64,000 bases of DNA from Theocolax elegans. Its lineage: Eukaryota > Arthropoda > Insecta > Hymenoptera > Cerocephalidae. Where the stretch lies: NCBI GenBank assembly GCA_026168455.1, contig CM047428.1, positions 18,132,759 through 18,196,758 on the forward strand, read 5' to 3'. Positions 1-14,527 of the stretch are shown here, in pieces. Position numbers and translations under genes: made by a program. The notes under the pieces are model-generated. The model was not told the origin of the DNA and did not search any database. It worked only from the letters and a program-made list of their open reading frames with translations. The number at the start of each line of letters is the position of its first letter. The first letter of the stretch is position 1.

Positions 1-3000
1 TATTTTTAGCTTTAGTCATTTACGTATATATGTGTGTGTAATATCGATCCGCTATAGTTTTCGAGATATTCTCAACCTATGCTCGCGTGATGTAGACACT
101 TCTTGTACTATATACGTACGAACGATGGGAAAATATATTGACTGAATGAAAAAGAAATAAGAAACCGATGTACTTGTAAAGAAAGTGAGGTCTACTTATT
201 AAAAAAAAATAATTATGATGTTTTTAATGAACAATATTTCTTATAACAATTGTACAGTTCGTCTATTTTTTTCGTCTGATTTTTCTTCACTCACACACGC
301 ATATACACTCTTCAGGAAAAGCCTATTTTTGTTCATGCTTAGGTATATACTTTGACGTCTAAAAATGAAACAAGTTTCCCGGAATAAATAAGACTAATAA
401 GATCTCATTTAGACGATGTGCTTTTTTACAATCTTAAAACAGTGTGATAATTAGATATTCAAGTTAATTAAGTACACAATGTTATTTTTATTTAAAAATA
501 TGTGTCACTTTCATGTAGCGTATTTTTCACCTAATTAAATTATGTGTACACACGTAACTATAATTATGTGTGAATATTTCGAAGATATGTATTGTACAAA
601 TATAAAATTTAATACCCTGCATTAATTAAATTAACTTTTTTATACACATGTACACACTATAGGTATAATAATAATATAAAATAAGGAGAAACGTCTCCCT
701 TATCCCACTGTACTAAATTCTTACGATTTTTATCAACTGTTTAGAGTTTAAATCATTTAGCTTATGTGTTAAATGAATAATTGCAAAACGTTTGTTATAC
801 TGCCCGTACAGGTACATATATACATGTAATGCCTGTGTAGAACACAGACGTTTGTCATTTTGGCACATCTTGAATTACGTTAGGAAAAAAATATTCTCTG
901 CAATCGTACAAACAAAGTACAAAGCAATTTTCTAACTGACAGAGATGCACAATATAGTGACTTTAAATGATTATAATTGTTTATGAACGGCAAAGCAAAA
1001 CGACAGTCGTAATAAATGAAATGGAAGCTCATATATGTATTCTCTTTGATATAAAAGCGCTTCTTTCATTCTCTTCTATAGGTGTATGTCTGCAACCGAA
1101 AAAGTATGCAACCGGCTTATATGATATTTAAGAATATATCGTATGAGAATCTAATACGCCATAGTGACACAAATTTTGATCAAGGTTAACAGGGCACAAG
1201 TTTAGAATATATATTATATACGATATACCAAATTTTACGATGGGTGTATATATATATTACATGAATGTGACATTCGCTTTATTAATTAAGTTTTACATAT
1301 AGGTAATGCGTTATATTATTAATTAGTTTGATTTAAAATTGAAAATTATAGTTTAGAGAAAAATGTTTACTCTTCTGCAAGTCTTTACTTGGAAATGGCC
1401 TAAATATTGAAAGGTATATTGATGAAACGTGAAGGTCTTGTGATTGGTTAGAAATCCAGAAAATCAAGGTTTCACACCGTTCGATCACTCATCCAATTAT
1501 CAATTATTACCAAACGCTACCTAATAATTGCATTAATGTTTAAAATTGCCCTATTTGTAAATATACCTGCGTAAAAATTTATTATATATATTAATTAATG
1601 TTTATATATTAATGTTACATATTAATTTGATTAATGTGAAATGGAACGCACTAGGACAGTTGTAAAAATAAAGAATAATACTATAGACTGTCTATATGCA
1701 CTCCCATATGAAAGCCCATCAATTAGATTTCCATGAAAGTCTCTTTCAGAGTCATAGAAATAAAAGAAACGTCTATAGGAAATTTTCGCGAGTTGGCGGT
1801 ACGAGTATAGGATAAAGCAAAATAAAGAGCCGGGAAAGAGGACACGGTGAGAGAGAGAGAGAGAGATTAAGAACCAAGTCGTCGGTGTGTATAGCATTTG
1901 CGAGCGCTCACGCGACCCTTGACCCTTTAGCTCGTAACCTTGCTTGTGAATCGCGCACGGGTGCGCGATTGACCCTGCGCAACGAAATAAATTAGTGGCT
2001 CTCAAGGAAGAGGAGGAGGAAAGAAATAAAAGGAGAAGAAAAAAATAGTTACTCGCGAGAGAGAAAAGAGGGGGCTTTGTGGTTGCGGTACATAATATTC
2101 GGCCGGCGAATAATGGCTAGGTATCCGTCTACATATACACCGAGCGCTCATATATTACTAACCGTTTGTTATAGGGAAATAGGTTAACAGACCTTTTTTT
2201 TGCGAATCGAGTTAATAAGAGGATTGCCAGTATGTGTTTAACAGGGTTTCCTGCATTTCCCTTCAATTTCTCTAGTTCAAGGCGTTTGATTACAACATTT
2301 TTTTTTCTCATAACTCGACAAATTACTTCTACAATATTGGTAACATTTATATATTCAATTAAATTTGATCCATGGTGAGGTTTGGAAAATTCTACCATTT
2401 GTGTATATATACGACTCGCACTGATTTCAGGATGCGGATAAAGTGTTACTTTTTATCAGTGCAGAAAATCTTGACCAAATGATTTTTCGTGAAAAAAATA
2501 TCCAAGCTGTGAATTGCTGACGTAAATCTCTAATGATAATTATAAGCGTCATTTCGCGTCATTTGAAAACTTGTTACCTTTCAATTATATATCAGCGCAT
2601 AAGTGCAGTTTTTTCATTACTTATTTTGACGTAATTATTATTAACTCGCATTTGCCCGTTTTATTTTGCTCAATTCTATGTCACATTATGTATTATTATT
2701 TAAAGGCAATTTAATAATAGAAATAACAATAACACGCTTTTGTTAATGAAATTTCATATGTACGAACAATAAAAAGTTTTTACTAAAACACTATGTGGAT
2801 AGAAGATTCGAAGTAGCATTTATTATACTTTTCTTATATACAAATCATTGATCAACAACTCGTTCTTATGATAAAGAATTTCAAGTTCGATATATATATA
2901 TATATTCTAATAACACATCTGAATGACAGAAAGCGAGTCTATTTATAATATTCTATATGAATAAATCAGACATTCTATACGGGACTATTAGTATAAATAT

Positions 3001-3615
3001 TATTAATATTTAATTTGTAAATTAATTACCATATATTATAAATCAGACTATTAAAATATAAATAATATATTTACACTAGTTATACTTTTTACGCATTGTG
3101 TATCTATATAAATAACTATACGTATGCGTTATTCCCCAATGCAAAGCAAGCAGACAAACTTATGAATAATTTAAGACAAAAAAAAACGACAATGAAGAAA
3201 TTTGAAGCGCGTTATAGCTTCGAAAGAAAAGTTTAAAATTCCTACAATAAATTAGCGAAGTTGCTATATATTTTCCAACTCATTAAAACGACTTGGCGCT
3301 TATAAAGTTATTTCGACAAAATATCCTTAAAAAAAAGTAGAAACTCACGTTTTGCTAAGCTTTATGCATGATTTTATACTCGCGCTAATATGAAAATTCA
3401 TAGGTGCGTATACGCGATTTTACAACCGGGGCTGGAAAGTCCCTATAAAAGTGCAAATTAAAATGGATCCTGTGCACAAGCGTTTCTATACGCACGACAT
3501 CCGTCGATGTAGGTTACGTATGCGAAAAAAACCACGTACAAAATCAAAAGTAGGGGTAAAAAAAAATAGAAAACGGCGTAACTAACGATCGAGTGAACTT
3601 CCCTATGTGCGTGCG

Positions 3616-3620
<5 letters not shown>

Positions 3621-3651
<31 letters not shown>
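3621..3651. repeat. (CT)n microsatellite
   Basis: About fifteen uninterrupted CT units lie here, seen directly in the sequence. It is one of the longest dinucleotide tracts in the first 10 kb. Confidence 0.95.
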
Positions 3652-3653
<2 letters not shown>

Positions 3654-6600
3654 ATGTATGCGTTCGATCGTGTTCACTTAAATAGTATGCATTTAACCAG
3701 TGACGTGAAAATTTGTGTCACGCGAGGGTAGACGATCTACGCTATATAGTTAAATTCTACGATGTTGGTTGATATGAAATTTTATAGTTTTGTGCAGTGT
3801 GTACATATTATATAGACGTCTTTCTTTCGCTCTTACTTAGTGAATAAAATGTTTACGAATTTCTCGGTTTTTTTTATGGGAAGATTTAAACGGCTTATAA
3901 GGAGGAAAGATGGAGGTTAAAGTCATGAAAATTTATAGAAGTAGTTGCTACGCTCGTTCAATAAAATTGGTGGTAAATAAGTACATATAGTTTGTTGACG
4001 TTAGATCTTAAGGATAATAATTATTATATATATATACGCGCGCGCACACACACGTACAGGTATAACGTGTTTACGTAAGGTATTATCAATTTTATTAATT
4101 TAGTATAAGCAGCAAATAATAATAACAATAATAAATGAATTTAAAATAGGTATAATATATACTTGAACGTTGTATCAAACGAATGAATTTTCATATGTGT
4201 AGTTATTCGGAAAGATCAATTAACTTTTCCGGCATACGATATATTTCCATTCAACTGTTCTACAATCAAGAACAATGACAATTTCAATAAATAATAGAGA
4301 GTCACGTGTATATTAAAACAGTTTTTATTATAAAAAAGAAAAAGAAGAATCGTATAGTAACAAGCGTAGTTATGCAAAAGATAATACAACAAGTCTATAA
4401 TTTAAAATACATAATTATACAGACGTAGAAACAATGTTTTCCCACTAGACATAAACGGCATTGGACCAAACTGACCCGAGTAGTGAGTATCGAGTCATTC
4501 GGCTTCCCAACCCACGTGCATGTATATATACATATTCTTATTCGATCTCTTACGCAATTTACACAGTCGACGATTAAAAGTTCCTATACATTTATTTTCA
4601 AGGTTCTCTCGGGTGTTGCCTACCAAAAATCGGAAGGAATTCAGGGTCGCCTACGAGACGGCCTAACAAATGTATATATATGTGTATATGTATATTATAT
4701 ACCGAGAGTGACACATGCGAGCCTAATTCCATTTCCTAGTTAGACCGTAATTTACAGCACGAGCGCACGAGGTCTGATTGTATACGCACTGGGACGCGCG
4801 GGATTAAACTTACATATATAAAGTGGAAGTTTTAATTGACAGTTAATGTAATCGTTTGTGTCATCGTCATCGCAAATGTTTCTTATTGGCTTAATTTTTG
4901 AATTTCGTTGTTTCTACAACTTAGCTCGGTGTATACTCGGTTATTTTGTATAATTTATATATATACATCTATATAGCGTGCGCGCGCGCGCGTATCCTCT
5001 TTAATTTCATCAACTGCGTTTTGGTTTTCTTGTTTTTATTATTTTCTTTACGAGTTTAACGTACGGCGAGTACAATGGTTTTGTGCGAAAATTTAATTGC
5101 AACAATATTAGAACACACTTTACAAAGAATTCTTTGTGACAATTAAAATAATTGTGTTGTATATAGATAACCGAATGATACACACCTTTTAAGTGTAAAT
5201 ATTGTACATGAAAAATTAAATATTATTACAGTGACCTGCATGAAATAAGAAATAAAATTGACTTATATATGCACACATATTGTTTACATAAAATCTCCAT
5301 ATCTATATGCAGCTCATGATTTCATCAACTTTATTGGATATATATCCTCGATTAACAACTTTTTTTAATAAACATTTTTTTGGCACCGTATCGTATTCGA
5401 GGTGCTAACTTAAAATGCATATATAAATACGCAATATATGCACCTTCAACGTTTCGTTATAATAAAAATAATTACAATAATTGATTAAATTTTTTTTTTC
5501 CATCATCGTCGTATGTCTGCTAATGGATTTTACGCTTAATACAAAAACGCGAATTAAACGTCGCGAGTGTACGATAAACCGCAACTTGATATTAATATGT
5601 ATTATTGTTAATAAATGATGAAAAACGTAGAGTAAGTTTTTGTTTTACATTAAATGTCATTGAAGTCATTTAATACGAAACAAGTGTAGTAAACAATATA
5701 TATGTAGAATAATCGGTAAATAGCAAAGCACATGATGAACGTTAGTGGCGCGTGTCGTAGTATATAGAGAAATGCAGGTTTAGAATCTACGTTCAAAGTC
5801 ACGGTTTACAAACTAGACAAAGAAACAATCACCGCTAACGAATCCCGGTCGGGTATATATACATGTACGGGTGTAAAGAGAAGTCTCCTCCTTTTTTTCT
5901 CTACGCGATATAATACGGACCGTTCATTTCGCACACCACAGCCTGTATATAACTACTTTTGTTTGTAATTCAAATGCACTTTCTTATGCGGGTTCTTTTG
6001 CAATTGCGGAAATTATTTTCCCGGGTGTCGTAAAATTAAAACCATCCACATACGCGTGGCGAACCGCGGCGTTTTAGACACGTCTCGCCAAGTTTATACA
6101 TATATACAATATATCATATATATATGTGTGTGTGTGTGTGCATGTGTGCGTGTAATATATAAATATTCGAGAGTGGAGGAAGGAGACCATGAGAGCGAGA
6201 GAGAGAGAGAGAGAGAAAGATGGAACGACTTGACGGGATGCAAAAAGAAGGAAAAGCTATATGGCATATAGAAGAGTGAGCAGAGTGTTTATCTACGCGC
6301 GTGCCAAAGTATCTTTCTGTCTTTCTCTTCGTCTCCGGCATGGAAACCTGTTTTTCGGAACGTGGTCCGGCTACGTGATTTTTTGCATGCCGTCGATGAT
6401 GTTGACGCTTCCTCTAGTTGGACTTTCGGAAAAGTCTAGAGCTTTCGCTTACTAAGAATGACGGTTAACGTTTCATCATTTTCAATAATCGCGCTTCGAT
6501 TATCACCGAGCATCCCGGGGTTCCGGATTTTAAATTTCGCAACAGACAACATTAATCGAGCTTTTTAATTTTCTTAATGAATAATTATTACGTTATTTAT

Positions 6601-9600
6601 TTATTTACCGATGATAAATAATATTATCTTCCCGCGTAGTCAACGTTCTTTCAAGTAATATACGTGTAAAATTACACCTTGACCTATAAAATTAAATTAC
6701 ATGTAAGTACTTCTAAGTATAGGTGTATGGCGATATACCTATGCCCCGTACAAAAACATTTATATTATAAATTTACAATTTGCATTTTCGATCAGGTATA
6801 TTAAATTCACCCGTATATTATGTGAATCTTAACAATTTTTTGAAACGGATTGTAACAAAAAATTAATGTGTATATATACCTATATAACGTACGTGTATTT
6901 TAAATAAAAAACGTTAAATATTGGTAAATTGTTTGATTGGCATTTTACCTGGTAACGATGACTAGTTATATTTAGCACGGCACGCTAATCTTTCATCTTT
7001 TCAATTGCAATGTCGTTTATTTTTATTCCATGCAAATAAATCGTGTTGTATCAACAGTATTTAATATAACTTATCGATTCAACTAAAAAATAATGTTATT
7101 TCAGAAGAAACACTTTTTTTCGACACCGATGAATATACCATATTTTATATTTCTTGGTGATGTTTTGATGGATATGTACTATTTACAAAATTCATTTATT
7201 TTTACGAATTTTAATACTTTTAAATACCATCAGAAATCCATCTGGAATAAGTATTTTACAACGGATATCGGTAAATTATAATGGTTGAAAGTGCATTTTC
7301 CACTAATTGCAATAATGTCTAAGTCAATTAAAAACCGAGTTAATTGTAACAATTAAGAAAGATTTTGGTTGGTCATAATGCGCATTAAAAAAGAATTTCA
7401 TCATTTTAAACAGAACTTAATTAAAGTCTCAACCCCATAATTCAGCATATTACATTAAAGAATCTCTGAGAAAAAGACCGTCGAAATTGCAGAATTAATA
7501 ACAGCTTTAATAGGTTAAAATATTAACATTGTAATATATATTTCATTTATTACCATAAAAGACTTTTTAATACATAAATACAAGTTATAAGATAAAAAAA
7601 AAGATGTAAAATAAAATGGAATAATGCATACATATAATACGACATTTGAAAACGCAATAATGTTAACATACACGTTAGAGTATTATTTACTTCACCTGCT
7701 AGCTTTTACAAAACTTTTACATTCGCAAGTTAAAGCATTTACAAGTTCCGTCAGTGCATCTATGGAACTTTCATTGTTCCTCTTTGCGAAACCTTTCCTC
7801 TTTAAGTAAGCGAGTAATTGCTTTAATAACTTCGAAGCAAACGCCTGGTAACATTTCTCTATGACTTAAATAACCAGTTTTTTTTAATGTTATACAAGTA
7901 AGCTGAAGAATTTTTTATTTTAAAAATAGTCTAAAAATAATTTGTACTGTGAGTACTCAAATTAAAAATAATACATAATAAGAACAATTATCGAAGATTG
8001 TACAATCGCTCGAGGAAAACTATATAGGATTGTTCTAAAAGACATTAAATCGCTTTAAAATTGAAGTAAAAAGTTAAATGACTTTACATCAATCTAAAAC
8101 AGCTATAAAATAAAAATTAAAAACTAAAATACAGTTAAGTGCATTTAAAAAAACATTATTTACATTTGATAATGCAAACTAGACTATATTCTATATAGGT
8201 ACGTTATTCCCAAATTTTTTATACGTCTGGCTATTAAGAAGGTAAAAAATACTCGGGATTAGTGAATATTCTTTTGATTCTTTTGTAAATAGTTTAAAAT
8301 GCAATATACATATGTGACATGATAAAGTATTGAATTTTTCAAGTAAAATAACACTATTAATCTTGGATAATTCGATATACAATCTACCTCGAAAAAAAAA
8401 CTAATTTACATTTGTTTGACTTGTATAATTAAATTAAGCTCTTTGACTAATATTCATAATTAACTTTAAATATTATAAATATCGACGCGAGTTATAAATA
8501 TACTTATTGAAACTCAAAATTATTCACTGTAAATATAGCTACTGAAAAATGATTTCAACTTAATTCACAAAACAGGCATACATTATAAATTTTAAAAAAT
8601 TCGTCTCTAACTTAGTATTTACATTTAACACTTCGATAATAATACCTAAGTGCACAACTTTCTATTCACTTGTCCCACTATCAAAAAATATATCACGATT
8701 CCGTCACGAATTTAAATAAGTAGTATCCAACTTAAATATAGGCAAACGAAATAAAAACGTGTGATAAAACGTGAAGGGTTAATACAAAATTAAGTATTTC
8801 AAACTTAACACTATGCAAATGAAAGAAAAGAGAAACTTCTACTTTTCCATTACATATATATATGTCTAAGTATATTGTGAAAATTTCGCGACATAAAAAT
8901 AAGTTTCGATTGTTACAAAGGATTGGGCTTGCGAAACTCGGTAATTTGCTGCGAGATGAGCTAATTTTTTTTCGCGCCCGATTGACGCGGGAAATATAAT
9001 GGCACTAGATTATTATTATGCGACTATGACTGAAAATATACTTGCTGAAACTATGAGATTATATCGTTCTCATTGTTGGGATGTCTTTCTCCATTCGTGT
9101 GCGTCGCTATAACTTATTATTAAGAACCGCATTTCAAGATAGAGTGTGACACTGTTTCTTTGGATTTTTTTGCTTTGTTCTGCTGCTTAAACGTAAAATT
9201 CTTCGATACTGATTGATGCGTTCTAAAATTGGTCATTACTCCGCTATTTACAATTTTTACTGCAGTTATACATATTGTTATTGAAATGTTAAGTACATTC
9301 AATTTCAAAGCGCAATTCTCTTTACGTCTATGTAAATTTGATTTTAAAGTGCAAAAATTGCAAGCTACGCTCATTCGGTTATATTGGGACTCCAATTTTT
9401 CAAACACGTTCTTTTTTTTCTTCTATCGTGTTGTGCGTCATTCAATCGTTATAATATCCAGTTTCTATTTTAGGAATTGAATTTTGTTTATTATTCTTTC
9501 GGAAACCCGAATTGTATATTTTATGAATTTGATTATTGAAATTCAGTGGACGATTCTGTATAAAAATGCTATAAAATAAGTTTCTTTCTTATTTTTGTTT

Positions 9601-12600
9601 ACAGCGCTACTATCGTAAGTAATTAGTTTCCTTTTTTCTTTGTATTTTTTTATAATTAACTTTATTTATGTTAACTTAACAAAAATAGATATAATCGTTT
9701 GTGTTCTTAATGATTTTATTATTTTTTATAATTACTAATATTTATACTTGACCATATTAATTATTGTACGTGTCGTTAGTCTTAGTATTAAATTTGCATT
9801 TGATCATATCTCTTGTATACAAAGACAATTAACTTTTCATTTTTTTAACTACACGCAGAACTTTATGACTGAAAACGACTACTAAAATATATATTAATTT
9901 ATAAAAAATAATAAAATAATGTACATTATTAAATAATTAAAACAGTCATTTTTTACAGTATGTCCCCCCTTATTATGATTATTATATTTAACTTGCAAAC
10001 TAAAAGTAGGTAAATAGAAATAGGTGAATGATCGTAAAAAAAAACATTTTCTAAACTTTTTCCATTAATAAAAATCGTCACTCATCAAAATCGTAATTTA
10101 ACTATATATAAGTGAATGCCATAGTAAATACAGTTTTTAGTCATAAAAATTTAGAAAGTGAGAATTCCCATCGCGTAAGTGAGATTTTTAATGAAGAATT
10201 GTTGTAACTTTTACTGCAACTCCATAACGATCGTACGAAAAAAAAGTATACGCATAAATATATTTACGACAATTTTTCGCAATGTAAATATGCGTGATCC
10301 TTTTTTTTCCTTTTTCAACCCGTTACTTGGAAAAATAATAAAACGATATTTATTTGCATTATACTCTCATTTCTATAACGATTGGCATTGCAATTTTTGC
10401 GCCATAACCTGATTAATTTTCTTAAAATATATCTATTTTCAATCGTGTATCGATGAATTCAAAGTGCATCTAACGTATCACAATCAATGAAATGTTCCTT
10501 ATATACATACTTCATTCAACTTGATTAAATTTTTTATTTATGTATATAACGCGCGTCGCCACCGGTGATTTTTTTTATCGCCGAACAATGAATGAATTTG
10601 TGTCAAGGATCATATGTGTAATATTTTCAGAGGAAAAATAAAAAAAAAAGTAAATCCAAACAGCTGGGCATGTAATACACATACAGAAAAGCTAATAAAA
10701 TTTTGTAATTCATTTACCGCAAATAGATATTTGTGTGATTTAAGAGAAACAAAAAATTACCTGCTTATCATATCATTAAATCGTTACGATCAAATAACGA
10801 TGTACAATGAATGTGAACGGCTCTTGATTTTGCGCGCTTACGTCAATCGACCAGTTTTTCATCAAATATTTCAAGTTTTGGTAGAAAGAAGAAGGAATAA
10901 ACATACGCGAACAATAATAATAATTCACTGTATATTTTTCAATCATGCATAAATGTTCTTTTAAATAAATAAAATAAACAATATTTTTTTTCCTAGATCT
11001 ACCTTAAAATTCAAGGATACGTAAAAGAAACAAAAAATGCATAGAAAATTAAATTGTAGTAGATACTCGTGATAAAATTAAAATACGGCATAGTATATAA
11101 CGTGTATTTATATAAGTAACACTAAATGAACATTAATATCATCATACATACCAAAAATAAAATCTCGATAAATTAATTGAAACACATTGATTAGTTTATC
11201 ATTTATAAGTATATACAATTATATAAATGCTCAAAATAACATGTCTATGATATTCGGTAGTTAAAGTACCTTTTTTGCTCAGCAAAGTGAAAATTCGTTA
11301 GACTATACGATTTAATAAATTCGAAAATGTCTCGATATTATGGATGTGATGTAACAAGACGTATACATACACGTATATTCAAAATGTAATAACTCGACGT
11401 TAAAAAAAAACTTTCTACTACTACTTTTTCCCGCAGCTTTCTATTTATTTGACACAAGATTTTTTTGTCACAGTGTCATTAATAACTTCCTGATTTGATA
11501 TATTAAAAAATCTCTGTTTCGCGTACACTTCCTTTTTTGATCGCATTGCCTAAGAGATTGTGTAAAAAGAAGTTAACTTTCTCATTATGACACGAGTGTA
11601 TCAGTTTTAAAATTATTAGAAATTATGATGTGACTGCAATTTAGCAGATTCGAAGGAATTTTGCTTTCTTTCTGGGAGATTCGTATCATAAAATTTGTTG
11701 TATATATTTGCGGTTATATAAAAGTATAATATATAGAAGTAATGTTAAATTCTCAGGATAAATCAAATTACATTGCTCCCGATAATTTTTATAAATACGT
11801 CTGTTTAACGTTTTAATATACCTTCCCTGAAATTCGACGAGCCGGTATATTTAAATCGATTTGTAAGTCGCCATCCGGTTATTCAATTAAAACTCTTTCG
11901 GGTTCAAACGTTTTGCCAAAAAAAAAAAAAAGAAAAAATCACTTTGTAATAAGGAAAATGAGTTGGAACGTAGTTAATCTTCACTTGAATGTATAGATAT
12001 ATAAGTTATAACTCGGCTACCTCCATTAGAGATTACGAAATAGGTGCATTTTACACGAAAACTGAGAAAAATAGAGGAACGATCAAGATTACCTGGTTAA
12101 TAAATGCAACGCGATTCGTAAACAACTTTGGGAAAAGTACGAGTGGAGGTGCAATTTTTCAAATTGTAATCGTACGTGTATATATAGTTGCGAATGCACA
12201 TCCTCTCTCGCGTAAATTTTGGTAAACAAACGAAAGAAGAATTTTAATCTTCCATGTTTACATCGATTGTACAAGCGTTCGTGGAACAATAATGCCGTTT
12301 AGTATCAAAAGGACATAAAGTTGCGAGTGCATCGAAAGAGGAACAGCATCGTTCTCTGGTCAATTTTGTCGCGTAGTTCGATAAAGCTGAAGGTCAAGCT
12401 CCACGACTCAAGGATGTAAGGCTTTTGCGGGGGGGACCAGTAGAACGAGTCGCGCCCGAGAAAGGGACGAAAAAAATGCTATATATATATATAAAGAGAG
12501 AAAGAGAGAGAAAGAGGCGTAAAATGTAATGAAAAAAAATAACGCGTGTCGTTGAGATCGACGCATATATAGATTTTTTGGTATATCTATATAGTCTATA

Positions 12601-14491
12601 TAAGCGGACACTGGCCTTTATGCGTTGGTAACCTTCGGCGTGTTATCGCTTTATTTTTGGAAGTGTGAAAGGCGCGCACACCCGCCGAGGATAAATTTTC
12701 GTTGCGTTCCTATATCCTCTCTCACGACGCGATTAAATGTGGGTATATAGTTACATTTTTCTGGGGTTTGTAATTAAGATTTGGTGGGACGATTACCAAG
12801 TGTCAATGAACTTTATCTTTACTTTTTCTTCTTCCCGGGCTAATTGCCCAGTTTTTTAATTGCAAAAGGAAAAAATTGTGATTCAATTATCGTTATATAT
12901 ATACTTGCCGTGTAATTACACTCTGAAATTATGTTTATAGTGTATGTTACACATTTGTAAGTGGATGATGAGTATCGTTCTTTCGATTTCTTTTGTCTTT
13001 TTTATACGTACATCCATAGTTTGACATACTTTACACGTTTCGTATTGTTGATAACAATTATCTCAAATTATACGTCACTACATTTATTTTCTTTTCAAAT
13101 TTTTATAATTCTATAAATTTTTTTATTTGACGGAGGCGTCTTTCTAATCGTACCTTTTAAGTATGAAAATTTCCATGTGTTAATTACAACAGGGGAAAAA
13201 AAGGATTGTAACATTTAACTATGTAATTTTATATGATGTGTAAAAGAATTTTAACGAATCGAATTACTTTAGCTGGACGTTTGTCGTTCGTTGAGGTACA
13301 CATCGTTAACATTTGTACATGCAACGATCAGTGCAAAACAGATTACAGATGTAAAAATATTACTCTACAGATGAATATATGCTTAGCATTTTTAGCTACA
13401 CCGAAGTTTTTAAATAATAGCGAATTAAACAATAGTTTGTATCGTTAGAAAAGAGTTTTGAGTAAACTGGAAATTATTTAATATAGGTAAAAACTTTTAA
13501 GTGTTTTTATCCCAAAGTTGAATACATGCCGAGTGTATAAAGACGAAATAAACGGTTTATCCGAAATCTATACCTTTACTGAAGTATGACTCTAATGCGC
13601 ATGTAGAAGAGCGAAGATTAATTTTCCCACCAAACGTATATAGCAACGGGTTCACAATTCGTCCTTCCTTTTTGCCTCGATAAACACGTTCGCGATTCAT
13701 TAAAAATAATCACCGTGTGTACGAGCGCGCGTAATTTCCAACGAAAACAAAAAAAAAATCCCCCGAACGAAACAGATTTTTGCAAAGTTGTCCAATCAAA
13801 ATCCAGTAAAGTGCCAATGATTTTTCCAAAAAAATGCTAATTCATCGAGCATCGAAAAATTACACGTTCACGACCAGTGGAGAGATACGAGTAATTTGCG
13901 AAGAAGGGAAAGAAAATGTGTGTGTGTGTGTGTTTGCTCGAGGGGCGACGAGTGTGTCTACGATGACGATTTTTAGCGAGCGAGCTCCAACGCGGATACG
14001 TGGAGATATAGATACATACGTACGTCTACACACCGAACCGCGGAGAGGATTCGCGTGTTGAATAACGAGATGCCGGATTCCTTTGAAATTGCTTGAGAGA
14101 TAATATCGAAATTCGCGCGGCAGTCCATCACAGTGGAATTTAAGCACGGCGGCTCGTCTGTGCATGGAAGCACCGGAGACGAAAATTGTTGAGTTTTGCT
14201 TTATGTCGGTGGGTCTGGTTTTGCTCGCGTTCTCTTTTTGGCTACTACGGAAAAAAGGAAAAAGTATATATATATTGAGACAACTATACAGAACTTATTC
14301 TCGATCTTCTTCTTCTTTTCGTTTCTCGATACTCTAGGAAATAAATACTATATATATATACATCTGACCTTTATCCGATTTTCTACGAAATAACTACCTG
14401 ATCGAATACGTCTTTATGGAAATAAAATCAACCGATTGTCAGATAACATCTAAGAAAACAGGTTCACCCGTATCCTGAAACTTTAGTCATT

Positions 14492-14493
<2 letters not shown>

Positions 14494-14522
<29 letters not shown>
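14494..14522. repeat. (AT)n microsatellite
   Basis: About fourteen AT units lie here in non-coding DNA, seen directly in the sequence. Confidence 0.95.

Positions 14523-14527
<5 letters not shown>

Noticed and set aside
5122..5137. Perfect 16-base palindrome ACAAAGAATTCTTTGT
   Set aside because: Short palindromes are expected by chance in a window this size, and the flanks do not extend the pairing well enough for a microRNA hairpin.
13860..14165. A 101-codon minus-strand frame
   Set aside because: No domain or splice support, and a competing frame on the plus strand covers the same island.
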